Below the pieces are notes generated by a model. That model had not been told where the DNA came from. It saw only the letters and a program-made list of their open reading frames with translations, and ran no database searches. A program made the position numbers and the translations under genes. Shown here in pieces: positions 18,124 to 27,546 of a DNA stretch of 64,000 nt; within the stretch, counting starts at the first letter, position 1, and every line of letters starts with the position of its first letter. This DNA is from Pseudomonas trivialis (GTDB taxonomy: Bacteria; Pseudomonadota; Gammaproteobacteria; Pseudomonadales; Pseudomonadaceae): NCBI RefSeq assembly GCF_001439805.1, contig NZ_JYLK01000001.1, forward strand, positions 186,001 through 250,000, given 5' to 3'.

Positions 18124-18141
18124 TATAAGTCTTTACTTATA
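18124..18141. promoter_or_regulatory. Candidate PycR (LysR-type) operator
   Basis: TATAAGT-cttt-ACTTATA, a perfect 7-bp-arm inverted repeat fitting the T-N11-A rule of LysR operators, in the pycR-pycA intergenic region 36 bp from the pycR start. Confidence 0.6.
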
Positions 18142-18282
18142 CACAACCCAATAATTATTGATTTTTGTTAATCCCTCCAGCGGCTTAGTGTGTGTCTCGC
18201 GACTGTCATGAAACATTTGGTCACGCGCCGACCCCGCTTCATCGGGTCGAAGACGCAGCAATCGGCTCAAGGGAATTTCCAA

Positions 18283-19698
<1,416 letters not shown>

Positions 19699-19709
19699 GG
19701 AATACAACA

Positions 19710-21518
19710 ATGTCCAAGAAAATCTTTGTAACCGACACCATCCTGCGCGACGCCCACCAATCGTTGCTGGCCACGCGCATGCGCACCGAAGACATGCTGC
19801 CGATCTGCGACAAGCTCGATAAAGTCGGCTACTGGTCCCTGGAGGTCTGGGGCGGCGCGACCTTCGACGCCTGCGTGCGCTTTTTGAAGGAAGACCCGTG
19901 GGAGCGCCTGCGCCAACTGCGTGCCGCGTTGCCCAATACGCGCTTGCAGATGCTGTTGCGCGGGCAAAACCTGTTGGGCTATCGCCACTACAGCGATGAC
20001 GTGGTCAAAGCCTTCGTCGCCAAGGCGGCCGCGAATGGGATCGACGTGTTCCGTATCTTCGACGCGATGAACGACGTGCGTAACCTGCGCGTGGCCATCG
20101 AAGCGGTGAAAGCCGCCGGCAAACACGCCCAGGGCACCATCGCCTACACCACCAGTCCGGTGCACACCGTCGAAGCGTTCGTGGCCCAGGCCAGGCAGCT
20201 GGAAGCCATGGGGTGCGACTCGATTGCGATCAAGGACATGGCCGGTCTGCTGACCCCCTACGCCACCGGCGAACTGGTCAAGGCGCTGAAAGCCGAGCAG
20301 ACCCTGCCGATTTTCATCCACTCCCACGACACCGCCGGCCTGGCTGCGATGTGTCAGCTCAAGGCCATTGAAAACGGTGCCGACCACATTGACACCGCGA
20401 TCTCCAGCTTCGCCTGGGGCACCAGCCATCCGGGCACCGAGTCGATGGTCGCCGCGCTTAAAGGCAGCGAATTCGACACCGGCCTGAGCCTGGAGCTGCT
20501 GCAGGAAATCGGCCTGTATTTCTATGCGGTGCGCAAGAAATACCACCAGTTCGAAAGCGAATTCACCGCCGTCGATACCCGCGTGCAGGTCAACCAGGTG
20601 CCGGGCGGGATGATTTCCAACCTGGCCAACCAGTTGAAAGAGCAAGGCGCCCTCAACCGCATGAGCGAAGTGCTGGCCGAAATCCCGCGCGTGCGTGAAG
20701 ACCTCGGCTTCCCGCCGCTGGTCACGCCGACCTCGCAGATCGTCGGCACCCAGGCGTTCTTCAACGTGCTGGCCGGCGAGCGCTACAAGACCATCACCAA
20801 CGAAGTGAAGCTTTACCTGCAAGGCGGCTACGGCAAGGCGCCGGGCGCCGTGAATGAGAAGCTGCGTCGCCAGGCCATCGGCAGCGAAGACGTGATCGAC
20901 GTGCGTCCGGCCGATTTGCTCAAGCCGGAAATGACCAAACTGCGCGGTGAAATCGGAGCGTTGGCCAAGTCCGAAGAGGACGTGCTGACCTACGCCATGT
21001 TCCCGGATATCGGACGCAAGTTCCTCGAAGAGCGCGACGCCGGCACCCTGGCGCCGGAAGTGCTGCTGCCGATCCCTGAGGCTGGCGGCGTGGCCCGTGC
21101 AGGCGGGGAAGGCGTGCCGACCGAGTTTGTGATCGACGTGCACGGCGAAAGCTACCGCGTGGACATTACCGGTGTGGGCGTGAAGGCCGAGGGCAAGCGG
21201 CATTTCTACCTGTCCATCGACGGCATGCCCGAAGAAGTGGTGTTCGAACCGCTCAATGACTTTGTCAGCAGCGGCGGCAGCAAGCGCAAGCACGCCACCG
21301 AGCCAGGGCACGTCAGCACGGCAATGCCGGGCAATATCGTCGACGTGCTGGTCAAGGAAGGCGACGTCGTCAAGGCCGGCCAGGCGGTGCTGATTACCGA
21401 AGCGATGAAGATGGAAACCGAAGTCCAGGCATCGATTGCCGGCAAGGTGAGCGCTGTTCATGTGGCCAAGGGCGATCGGGTCAATCCGGGCGAAATTCTG
21501 ATTGAAATCGAAGGCTGA
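19710..21518 (+). CDS. pycB: Pyruvate carboxylase subunit B (carboxyltransferase plus biotin carrier)
   Basis: A 602-residue protein that transfers the carboxyl group from biotin to pyruvate. Order: HMGL-like carboxyltransferase domain (residues 5-275; TDTILRDAHQSLLATRMR at the N-terminus and HSHDTAGLA for metal binding), PYC_OADA conserved domain (300-495) and biotinyl domain at the C-terminus with the biotin attachment Lys in EAMKMETE (about residue 568). It is similar to oxaloacetate decarboxylase alpha (OadA), but no sodium-pump beta/gamma subunits are present, and with pycA beside it carboxylation is the likely direction. SD AGGA before ATG 19710. Confidence 0.95.
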   Translation: MSKKIFVTDTILRDAHQSLLATRMRTEDMLPICDKLDKVGYWSLEVWGGATFDACVRFLKEDPWERLRQLRAALPNTRLQMLLRGQNLLGYRHYSDDVVKAFVAKAAANGIDVFRIFDAMNDVRNLRVAIEAVKAAGKHAQGTIAYTTSPVHTVEAFVAQARQLEAMGCDSIAIKDMAGLLTPYATGELVKALKAEQTLPIFIHSHDTAGLAAMCQLKAIENGADHIDTAISSFAWGTSHPGTESMVAALKGSEFDTGLSLELLQEIGLYFYAVRKKYHQFESEFTAVDTRVQVNQVPGGMISNLANQLKEQGALNRMSEVLAEIPRVREDLGFPPLVTPTSQIVGTQAFFNVLAGERYKTITNEVKLYLQGGYGKAPGAVNEKLRRQAIGSEDVIDVRPADLLKPEMTKLRGEIGALAKSEEDVLTYAMFPDIGRKFLEERDAGTLAPEVLLPIPEAGGVARAGGEGVPTEFVIDVHGESYRVDITGVGVKAEGKRHFYLSIDGMPEEVVFEPLNDFVSSGGSKRKHATEPGHVSTAMPGNIVDVLVKEGDVVKAGQAVLITEAMKMETEVQASIAGKVSAVHVAKGDRVNPGEILIEIEG

Positions 21519-21551
21519 CACACAGCCTTCGACGCGACCGTTTAATCCTCG

Positions 21552-21576
21552 GGGGGGCAGGTGCTCCCCTTTTTTT
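21552..21576 (+). terminator. Rho-independent terminator of pycAB
   Basis: GGGGGGC-aggt-GCTCCCC followed by seven T, 34 bp after the pycB stop. A second hairpin (GAAGGCT...AGCCTTC, 21510-21531) spans the stop codon itself. Confidence 0.85.
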
Positions 21577-21601
21577 GCTTGTAATTTGGCGGCTGCGGCG
21601 C

Positions 21602-22891
21602 TTAAAAACTCATCGTCCACTGCCCCATCAGGCCCTGGTTGCGGCTATTGCTACCGGCCTGGCCGCTGTAGCTCAGGCCGACGGTGTGTTGCGCTGACAG
21701 CGCCAGGTCCAGGCCGGCTTGCAGGTCCAGGCTGTCGCGGTCGAGCGAGGTGCCGATGATGGTGAAGTCGTCAATCAGCCCAGGGGTGTGGCGATAGGAC
21801 TGGCGCACTTGGCTGTCGACCGCGCCGTAGAGGTGTTTCCAGCGTGTGCTGAGGTAAGGAGTGACACTGACCTGGTGATCGAAGCGATACTCCGTCGCCA
21901 GACGCAGGCCAACGGTACTGTTCAGGTTTTGCTGGGTTTGCGAGCCGACGTTCAGCGCTGCCAGACCGCCGCGCTCCTTGAAGCTGTCACGGTGATAGCG
22001 CTGATAGCCCAGCCCGATGAACGGCTCGGCGCTGAAACCCGCGCTGCCCAATTGGTAGCCCAGCTCAGAGAAGAGGGTTTGACTCTGGGCGTCGTAGCTC
22101 CCCTTGAGTTGTTCCGCATGGTCGAGCAGTTGAATGCGGCGTTTGTTGGTGCCGGTATGGCGGCTGTAGATGCCTCCCAGGCGCAGCGCCAAGGGCCCGT
22201 CCCGCCGGACTGCGTAGCCACCCACGTGCCAACTGTCGAGGTCGGCGTCGAAGCGTTGGGTATCGAAGCGGCTGCTGGTCTTTGCGCCCATCACACCCAC
22301 GTGCCAGGCCTGGCCCAGGGCCCAGTCGGCGCCCAGCATCAAGCCTTGGGTGTCGGTGTTCAGACCGGCGCTGCCGCCTTGTCTGGCCAGGCGACCTTCG
22401 TTGCGCACGCCTTTGGTCCAGAAGTGGCCCTCATCGGTGTCGGGCAGTGTGTGCAGGGTCGAAAGCAACTGACTGCCGAGCTGCTGCGTGGTGTTTTGAG
22501 TCGCGGCGGCGAGGTTGGCGTTCTGGCTGCCCGCCAGTTGTTCAAGGGCGGCACCCATTCCTCCGGGTTCCCCGGTGAGGGCGTCAGCGATTTCGTCCAG
22601 TGCCTTCTCATCTTCGGACGTCAGTTCGGCCTCCATCAAGTCGGCCAGCGCGGGATCCAGCACGGCGGCGACCTGCAAGCCATTGTACGACGTGGCCTTC
22701 TGGATCAAGTAACCGTCCAGCCGCGGCGTGTCGACTGCGGGCACTTCATACCACTCGGCATCCTCTGTGTCGTCGGGTTGCGAGTGGTGGTGCAAGTAGT
22801 CGAACTCACCTCGCGCATAGGCGGGTGAAAGGCTGACCGTGCTGATCGCAAGGGCCATGACCAGGGCAAATCTGTGGGGTGCAAGAAGCAT
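21602..22891 (-). CDS. Autotransporter beta-barrel protein with a very short passenger
   Basis: A 429-residue outer-membrane protein. Signal peptide at about residues 1-26 (ALVMALAISTVSLSPAYA). Residues 27-160 are acidic and Ala-rich with no beta-helix repeats. Residues 165-429 form an autotransporter barrel: alternating amphipathic strands (GLMLGADWALG, WHVGGYAVRR, FSELGYQLG, LGYQRYHRD) and a terminal Phe (WTMSF), the BAM signature. True autotransporter passengers are usually several hundred residues; here little is left, so it may be a truncated autotransporter or a reduced form with a small exported domain. Convergent with pycAB. Confidence 0.8.
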   Translation of the reverse strand: MLLAPHRFALVMALAISTVSLSPAYARGEFDYLHHHSQPDDTEDAEWYEVPAVDTPRLDGYLIQKATSYNGLQVAAVLDPALADLMEAELTSEDEKALDEIADALTGEPGGMGAALEQLAGSQNANLAAATQNTTQQLGSQLLSTLHTLPDTDEGHFWTKGVRNEGRLARQGGSAGLNTDTQGLMLGADWALGQAWHVGVMGAKTSSRFDTQRFDADLDSWHVGGYAVRRDGPLALRLGGIYSRHTGTNKRRIQLLDHAEQLKGSYDAQSQTLFSELGYQLGSAGFSAEPFIGLGYQRYHRDSFKERGGLAALNVGSQTQQNLNSTVGLRLATEYRFDHQVSVTPYLSTRWKHLYGAVDSQVRQSYRHTPGLIDDFTIIGTSLDRDSLDLQAGLDLALSAQHTVGLSYSGQAGSNSRNQGLMGQWTMSF

Positions 22892-23031
22892 GTAATCCCA
22901 ACCTCTGATAAATGAGGCCGGGAATTTAGCGAGATGGACGGGTGATAAATGTCAGGCTGGCGACTGCTGTTTTGCGGGAGTTGTCTCTACTCGGCGGCGA
23001 TTAAAAACACTTCAAGCTCTGAATGCTCATT

Positions 23032-23168
23032 TGCATTAAATTGCGTTTTTTTACGAGCTTGTGTGGAAAAATGCATTTTAATGCGTAAATATGGCCTCCA
23101 TCTACCCTATAAATGCACTATATTGCAGTGACGCTGTGTAATTTGCCAAGCAGGTGCACCAAATTGCA
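23032..23168. promoter_or_regulatory. Array of four HipB-type operator boxes
   Basis: Four quasi-palindromes of form TGCA-N6-TGCR: TGCATTAAATTGCG (23032-23045), TGCATTTTAATGCG (23072-23085), TGCACTATATTGCA (23114-23127) and TGCACCAAATTGCA (23155-23168). Spacing is 40, 42 and 41 bp. The last ends just before the hipA start at 23170. Probable sites for the HTH antitoxin encoded downstream. Confidence 0.72.
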
Positions 23169-23169
23169 G

Positions 23170-24504
23170 ATGGAAACCACCTACCTTTTAATGTTGCAGA
23201 TTTTCACCGACGGTCATTGGCATGACGCTATGGTCCTCGAGTTCTCTGAGCCTCAAAAGGGGCTGGAGGGGGCCTGCAGGTTTCACTACCGACAGGATTA
23301 TCTCGTCGACAACATTGAGGCAATCCAACAACCTTTTTCCAGGTCCGTCAGCGCACGGTTTCCACTGACCTGGGATGTTGCGGGGCTTTCATCAGCGCCC
23401 GCCTTTTTGCACGATATCGTCCCATCCGGCGCGGCCAGACGTTCCTTGATGAAACGCATAGGCCACGAAAAACCGCAGGACTTGAATGCCGATCTGTTTC
23501 TACTGTGGCGCAGCACACCGGCACCCATCGGCAACATGCGTATCAAGGAATCGGTGCAAGCGTTGGACGGCGAAATGCCAGTTGGTTTTCCCCGGCATGA
23601 GGTGGTCGCTCGCGATAACAGCTTTTTAGAATATGCCTATGAGCAGGGTGCAGCGATCGGCGGTGCTACCGGAGCAGGCGGCGAGGCGCCGAAACTGTTG
23701 ATGACCCAAGGCAGGGACGGCTTGCTGTATCCAGATGCTGTGCTGAATGACGATGACGTGACTCAACACTGGTTCATCAAGTTCGCTCGCAACCAGGCTA
23801 CACAGCATGACCAGGTCATCCTTAGAAGCGAATATCACTACTACAAAGCGCTTCAGGCACTTGGCATAAACACCGTCGCTGCCGATGGCCTGGCACTGGA
23901 AGAGGCCACCAAACCCAGCCTGTGGATGCATCGTTTTGACCGCAGAGTCGGCAAAAACGGCGTGGAACGCCTGGCTGTCGAATCGATTTACTCCCTGGCG
24001 GGCGTGACCACGCCAGGCAGCTATATGGATCACCTGGAAGTCATCAATCTGCTGGTTGAGCAATGGCGCGCTGTGGGCCAGCACTCTCAGATAGCTGAGC
24101 TGGTTGCCGAGTATCTACGTCGGGACTTGCTCAATAAAGTGCTGGGTAACTCGGATAACCACGGGCGAAATACCTCAATTATCCGTGAACGCGACGCCCT
24201 TCGCCTGGCACCCATTTATGACCTGGCGCCCATGGTGATGGATGCCGAGGGCGTCACCCGAACGACCAAGTGGCCCAAACCCCTGGAAGTGGCGGGCGAC
24301 ATCAATTGGCGGGGTGTCTGCGATGCGCTGGGCGACATTCTCGATCCCGAACTGGCGTTTGAACGACTGCGCCAGGACGCCGAACAGTTGCGTGCGTTGC
24401 CGGACATGCTCGCGGCTGGAGGACTGCCTGCCGTGACCTTGAATCACCCCAGTATCCCACTGGGCAAACTGGACCTGCGGCTCAAGCAGTGGGGGCTCAG
24501 ATGA
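23170..24504 (+). CDS. HipA-family serine/threonine kinase toxin
   Basis: A 444-residue toxin kinase of type II toxin-antitoxin systems; E. coli HipA phosphorylates glutamyl-tRNA synthetase. HipA_C features are visible: Gly-rich P-loop AIGGATGAGGEAPKLL (about residues 162-177), MHRFDRR near 258, catalytic-loop LLNKVLGNSDNHGRNTS (about 323-339), and metal-site PIYDLAPM near 352. Key residues are present, so the kinase should be active. The start is uncertain: ATG 23170 has no SD and abuts operator box 4; ATG 23191 (MLQIF) and an ATG at 23113 inside box 3 are alternatives. The stop overlaps the hipB start (ATGA). The upstream region is AT-rich compared with neighbours, suggesting acquisition. 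Confidence 0.88.
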   Translation: METTYLLMLQIFTDGHWHDAMVLEFSEPQKGLEGACRFHYRQDYLVDNIEAIQQPFSRSVSARFPLTWDVAGLSSAPAFLHDIVPSGAARRSLMKRIGHEKPQDLNADLFLLWRSTPAPIGNMRIKESVQALDGEMPVGFPRHEVVARDNSFLEYAYEQGAAIGGATGAGGEAPKLLMTQGRDGLLYPDAVLNDDDVTQHWFIKFARNQATQHDQVILRSEYHYYKALQALGINTVAADGLALEEATKPSLWMHRFDRRVGKNGVERLAVESIYSLAGVTTPGSYMDHLEVINLLVEQWRAVGQHSQIAELVAEYLRRDLLNKVLGNSDNHGRNTSIIRERDALRLAPIYDLAPMVMDAEGVTRTTKWPKPLEVAGDINWRGVCDALGDILDPELAFERLRQDAEQLRALPDMLAAGGLPAVTLNHPSIPLGKLDLRLKQWGLR

Positions 24505-24776
24505 CGACCAGCATGGATGCCCGTGCCTTGTTGCTGCAAAGCATTGAACAAGGCCTTGCCGACGGTTCACTGCAGATAGGCGAAGCCGTACGCCGCCTGC
24601 GCACTGAGGTCACCGGGCTGCATCAGAACCAGTTTGCCAAAATGTGCAAAATCTCGGTGCGCACCCTGGTGCATATCGAGCATGGCGAGGGCAATCAGAC
24701 CCTCAAATCGCTGAACGCGGTGTTTCGCCCCTTCGGTATGAAGATGGGCGTAGTCAGGATACGCCGCAACCACTGA
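24501..24776 (+). CDS. HipB-like helix-turn-helix antitoxin
   Basis: A 91-residue Xre/Cro-type DNA-binding protein. The HTH lies around residues 35-80 (GLHQNQFAKMCKISVRTLVHIEHGEGN), with a short basic C-terminus (MKMGVVRIRRNH). It overlaps hipA by 4 bp (ATGA), so it is translated after the toxin, the reverse of the classical hipB-hipA order. Probable role: bind and neutralise the HipA-family kinase and repress the operon through the boxes at 23032-23168. Confidence 0.85.
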   Translation: MTTSMDARALLLQSIEQGLADGSLQIGEAVRRLRTEVTGLHQNQFAKMCKISVRTLVHIEHGEGNQTLKSLNAVFRPFGMKMGVVRIRRNH

Positions 24777-24782
24777 AGCGCT

Positions 24783-25553
24783 TCAACCGCGCCGCACATA
24801 CCCCTTGCCGAAGTGCCGCTCCATGCGCGCCTGGATCAACTCCAGTGCCAGGGACATCACCCAGTAGATGATCGCCGCAGTGGTGAGCATCTCGATGTAG
24901 CGGTAGCTGGAGCGGCCGTAGGACTGCGCGAGGAACATGACTTCCCACACCCCCATCACCGAGATCAGCGACGAGTCCTTGAGCATCGAGATGAACTGAT
25001 TGGTCGCTGGCGGGATGATGGTGCGCATGGCCTGGGGCAGGGTGACGTGCCAGAAGATCGCACTGTCGCGCATGCCCAGGGCCAGGGCGGCCTCGCGTTG
25101 CCCATGGGGCACGCCGAGGATGCCGGCGCGGAAAATCTCGCTCAGGTAGGCGCCATAGTTCAGCGACAGCGCAATGATCCCGGCAACGATGGCGCCCGGC
25201 ACCAGGCCCAGTTGCGGCAGGCCCAGGTAGATCAGCAAAATCTGGATCAGCAGCGGCGTGCCGCGAAAGAACGACGCGTAGAAACTGGCGATGCCAAACG
25301 CCACCGCGCTTTTCGACAGGCGCCCCAGGGCCGTGACAAACCCCAGCACCGACGATGCCAGCATCGAGCACAGGCACAGGAAAAGCGTGAGCGCGGCGCC
25401 TTGCAGGAACCCGTTGGGCGCCAGGTGCAGGCCGACCAGGTTGGGCAGCTTGTCGAGGATGATCGAAAACTTCAGGTCGAAGCTCAGGAAAAAACTCGCA
25501 AACAGGATGAACAGCGCTGCCCAGGTCAGGTAAAGCCGTGTGCGAAAACTCAT
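24783..25553 (-). CDS. Polar amino-acid ABC transporter permease (HisM/ArtQ type)
   Basis: A 256-residue inner-membrane permease of the His/Glu/Gln/Arg family, with about five transmembrane helices. The EAA loop (about residues 165-185) reads REAALALGMRDSAIFWHVTLPQA, the contact site for an ATPase. The start at 25553 overlaps the stop of the solute-binding protein gene by 4 bp. No ATPase gene is present on either side, so the importer must borrow one or is incomplete. Its 3' end is 6 bp from hipB in convergent orientation. Confidence 0.88.
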   Translation of the reverse strand: MSFRTRLYLTWAALFILFASFFLSFDLKFSIILDKLPNLVGLHLAPNGFLQGAALTLFLCLCSMLASSVLGFVTALGRLSKSAVAFGIASFYASFFRGTPLLIQILLIYLGLPQLGLVPGAIVAGIIALSLNYGAYLSEIFRAGILGVPHGQREAALALGMRDSAIFWHVTLPQAMRTIIPPATNQFISMLKDSSLISVMGVWEVMFLAQSYGRSSYRYIEMLTTAAIIYWVMSLALELIQARMERHFGKGYVRRG

Positions 25554-26371
25554 TGGCTGATGTCGGCGCCGATCCATTTTTGCGACAGCTTGCTCAAGGT
25601 GCCGTCCTGTTTGAGCTGGGCGAAGACCTCACGCACCTTGCTGTCCCACTGCGGGTCGCCTTTCTCGATGGCCACCGAGTTGGGCTCCGAATACAACGGC
25701 GCGCCGGCCAGCTTGAAGCGCTTGTCCTGGCTCAGGCGTGGCTGGGCGGTGACCAGATTGGTGAGGATCGCATCCAGGCGCACGCCGGCACCCAGGCCCA
25801 GGTCCTGGAAGGCCACGTTGTCGGTGTCATACGGAGCAATCTGCACGTCTTCGAACGGGTATTGCAGCTGCGTGTCTTCGGCGCCTTCGATCACCAGGTT
25901 TTTGTTCAGGTAGCTTTCATAGCTGGAGGCACTGGTGAGGCCGACTTTCTTGCCGCTCAGGTCTTTGGCCTCGTGGATGCGGTCATCCTTGGCATTGACC
26001 ACGATCACGGCAGGCGAGGCGTAGTACTCCACCGGGAAGTCGAACACCTCGGCGCGCGCCTTGCTCGGGGTCATGGAGCAGATGCAAATGTCATAGCGAC
26101 CGCTCCAGCGGCCGGCGGCGATCACGTCCCACGAGGGGGTTTCCAGGCGCAGTTTCACCCCCAGTTTCTGCGCCACGGCCTTGGCCACATCCACGTCGAA
26201 ACCGTCGAGCTGATTCTGGTCATTGAGAAATGAGAACGGCGGGTAGCTTTCCATCAGCACGCCGACCAGTTCCTTCTTTTGCTCGATGCGGTCCAGGGTG
26301 GCGCCACCAAAGGCTTGGGTGGAGGCAGCCAGCAGTGTCAGGCCCAGGGCCAGCAGCGGTTTGATTTTCAA
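25550..26371 (-). CDS. Periplasmic amino-acid-binding protein of an ABC transporter
   Basis: A 273-residue SBP_bac_3 protein. Signal peptide MKIKPLLALGLTLLAASTQA is obtained with a TTG start (complement of 26369-26371); the only upstream in-frame Met gives a less typical leader (MRTIRLITTSF). Family landmarks: GVLMESYPPFSFLNDQ, LDGFDVDVAKAVAQKLGV, DICICSMTPSKARAEVFDF, GKKVGLTSASSYE. It binds a polar amino acid; the ligand is unknown. It is first in an operon with the permease and divergent from an MmuM-like methyltransferase, which hints at a sulfur amino acid. Confidence 0.87.
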   Translation of the reverse strand: MKIKPLLALGLTLLAASTQAFGGATLDRIEQKKELVGVLMESYPPFSFLNDQNQLDGFDVDVAKAVAQKLGVKLRLETPSWDVIAAGRWSGRYDICICSMTPSKARAEVFDFPVEYYASPAVIVVNAKDDRIHEAKDLSGKKVGLTSASSYESYLNKNLVIEGAEDTQLQYPFEDVQIAPYDTDNVAFQDLGLGAGVRLDAILTNLVTAQPRLSQDKRFKLAGAPLYSEPNSVAIEKGDPQWDSKVREVFAQLKQDGTLSKLSQKWIGADISQ

Positions 26372-26470
26372 AATTGAACACCTGAATAAAAAAGAGGTTG
26401 TTATTAATCGGATGGTACGCATTAAATAGTTATAAGAACGACTCTCATAGTGAGTTATTTTCATAAGCAT

Positions 26471-27388
26471 ATGAGTAAAAAGCATATGGGCGCAGCACGC
26501 ACAGTAATTCTCGACGGCGGCATGGGCCGTGAACTGCAACGCCGGGGCGCGCCGTTTCGCCAGCCGGAGTGGTCGGCACTGGCCTTGAGCGAGGCGCCGC
26601 AAGCGGTAGAGGCGGTGCACGCGGCGTATATCGACAGCGGCGCCAACGTGATTACCAGCAACAGCTACGCCGTGGTGCCGTTTCATATCGGTGAAGCGCG
26701 GTTTGCCGAGGAAGGCCAGGCGCTGGCCGCATTGGCCGGTGAGTTGGCGCGGCATGCGGTGGACGCTTCGGGCAAGGCCGTGCGCGTGGCGGGCTCGTTG
26801 CCGCCGCTGTTCGGGTCTTACCGCCCGGATCTGTTCCAGGCCGAGCGTGTGAACGAACTGCTGAGCCCATTGGTGCAGGGTCTGGCGCCCCATGTGGATC
26901 TCTGGCTGGCGGAAACCCAGAGCTCAATCGTCGAGGCGCGGGCGATTCATGCCGGCCTGCCGCAGGACGGCAAGCCGTTCTGGCTGTCGTTTACCTTGAA
27001 GGATGAAGGCACCGACGACGTCCCGCGCCTGCGCTCGGGCGAGCCGGTGACGGAGGCGGCCGAAGCGGCGGCGCAGTTGGGCGTGCAGGTGCTGCTGTTC
27101 AACTGCAGCCAACCCGAAGTGATCGGCGCAGCGATTGATGCCGCCCGGCACACCTTCGAGCGCCTGGGGGCGGCGATCCAGATCGGCGCCTACGCCAATG
27201 CTTTCCCGCCGCAACCCAAGGAAGCCACGGCCAATGACGGTCTGGACCCGCTGCGCGACGACCTCGACCCACCGGGTTACCTGCACTGGGCCGCCGACTG
27301 GCAGGCACGGGGCGCGAGCCACCTGGGCGGCTGCTGCGGGATCGGGCCGGAGCATATTGCGGTGTTGGCCGAGCAACTGAATCGCTGA
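26471..27388 (+). CDS. Homocysteine S-methyltransferase family protein (MmuM-like)
   Basis: About 305 residues, a zinc-dependent methyltransferase fold that moves a methyl group to homocysteine to make methionine. N-terminus TVILDGGMGRELQRRGAPF is typical; zinc-ligand cysteines are in LLFNCSQPE (about residue 216) and GGCCGIGP (about 289-296). A Met five codons downstream of the chosen start (26486) is an alternative. Divergent from the amino-acid-binding protein gene by 99 bp, so uptake and use of S-methylmethionine or a related compound is plausible but not shown. Confidence 0.88.
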   Translation: MSKKHMGAARTVILDGGMGRELQRRGAPFRQPEWSALALSEAPQAVEAVHAAYIDSGANVITSNSYAVVPFHIGEARFAEEGQALAALAGELARHAVDASGKAVRVAGSLPPLFGSYRPDLFQAERVNELLSPLVQGLAPHVDLWLAETQSSIVEARAIHAGLPQDGKPFWLSFTLKDEGTDDVPRLRSGEPVTEAAEAAAQLGVQVLLFNCSQPEVIGAAIDAARHTFERLGAAIQIGAYANAFPPQPKEATANDGLDPLRDDLDPPGYLHWAADWQARGASHLGGCCGIGPEHIAVLAEQLNR

Positions 27389-27419
27389 TTCACCACAGGC
27401 TGAAAATCCAGGAGGCTGC

Positions 27420-27457
27420 GTGGCGAGCGGGCTTTTTGTGGCACGCCCGCTCGCCAC
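27420..27457. repeat. REP-like inverted repeat
   Basis: GTGGCGAGCGGGC (27420-27432) and GCCCGCTCGCCAC (27445-27457), a perfect 13-bp-arm hairpin after the MmuM-like gene. It may also serve as a transcript end. Confidence 0.75.
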
Positions 27458-27517
27458 AGGAGTGTGGCTGCCTGAAACGCCAGGTTAAAATCGACAAAGT
27501 TATTTTGTGTCTAACAA

Positions 27518-27540
27518 GAGGGAGCAAGCCCCCTCCCATG
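27518..27540. repeat. Single REP sequence
   Basis: GAGGGAGCAAGCCCCCTCCC, the REP core, six bp before the stop of the GNAT gene at 27547. Confidence 0.7.
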
Positions 27541-27546
27541 TTGTGT

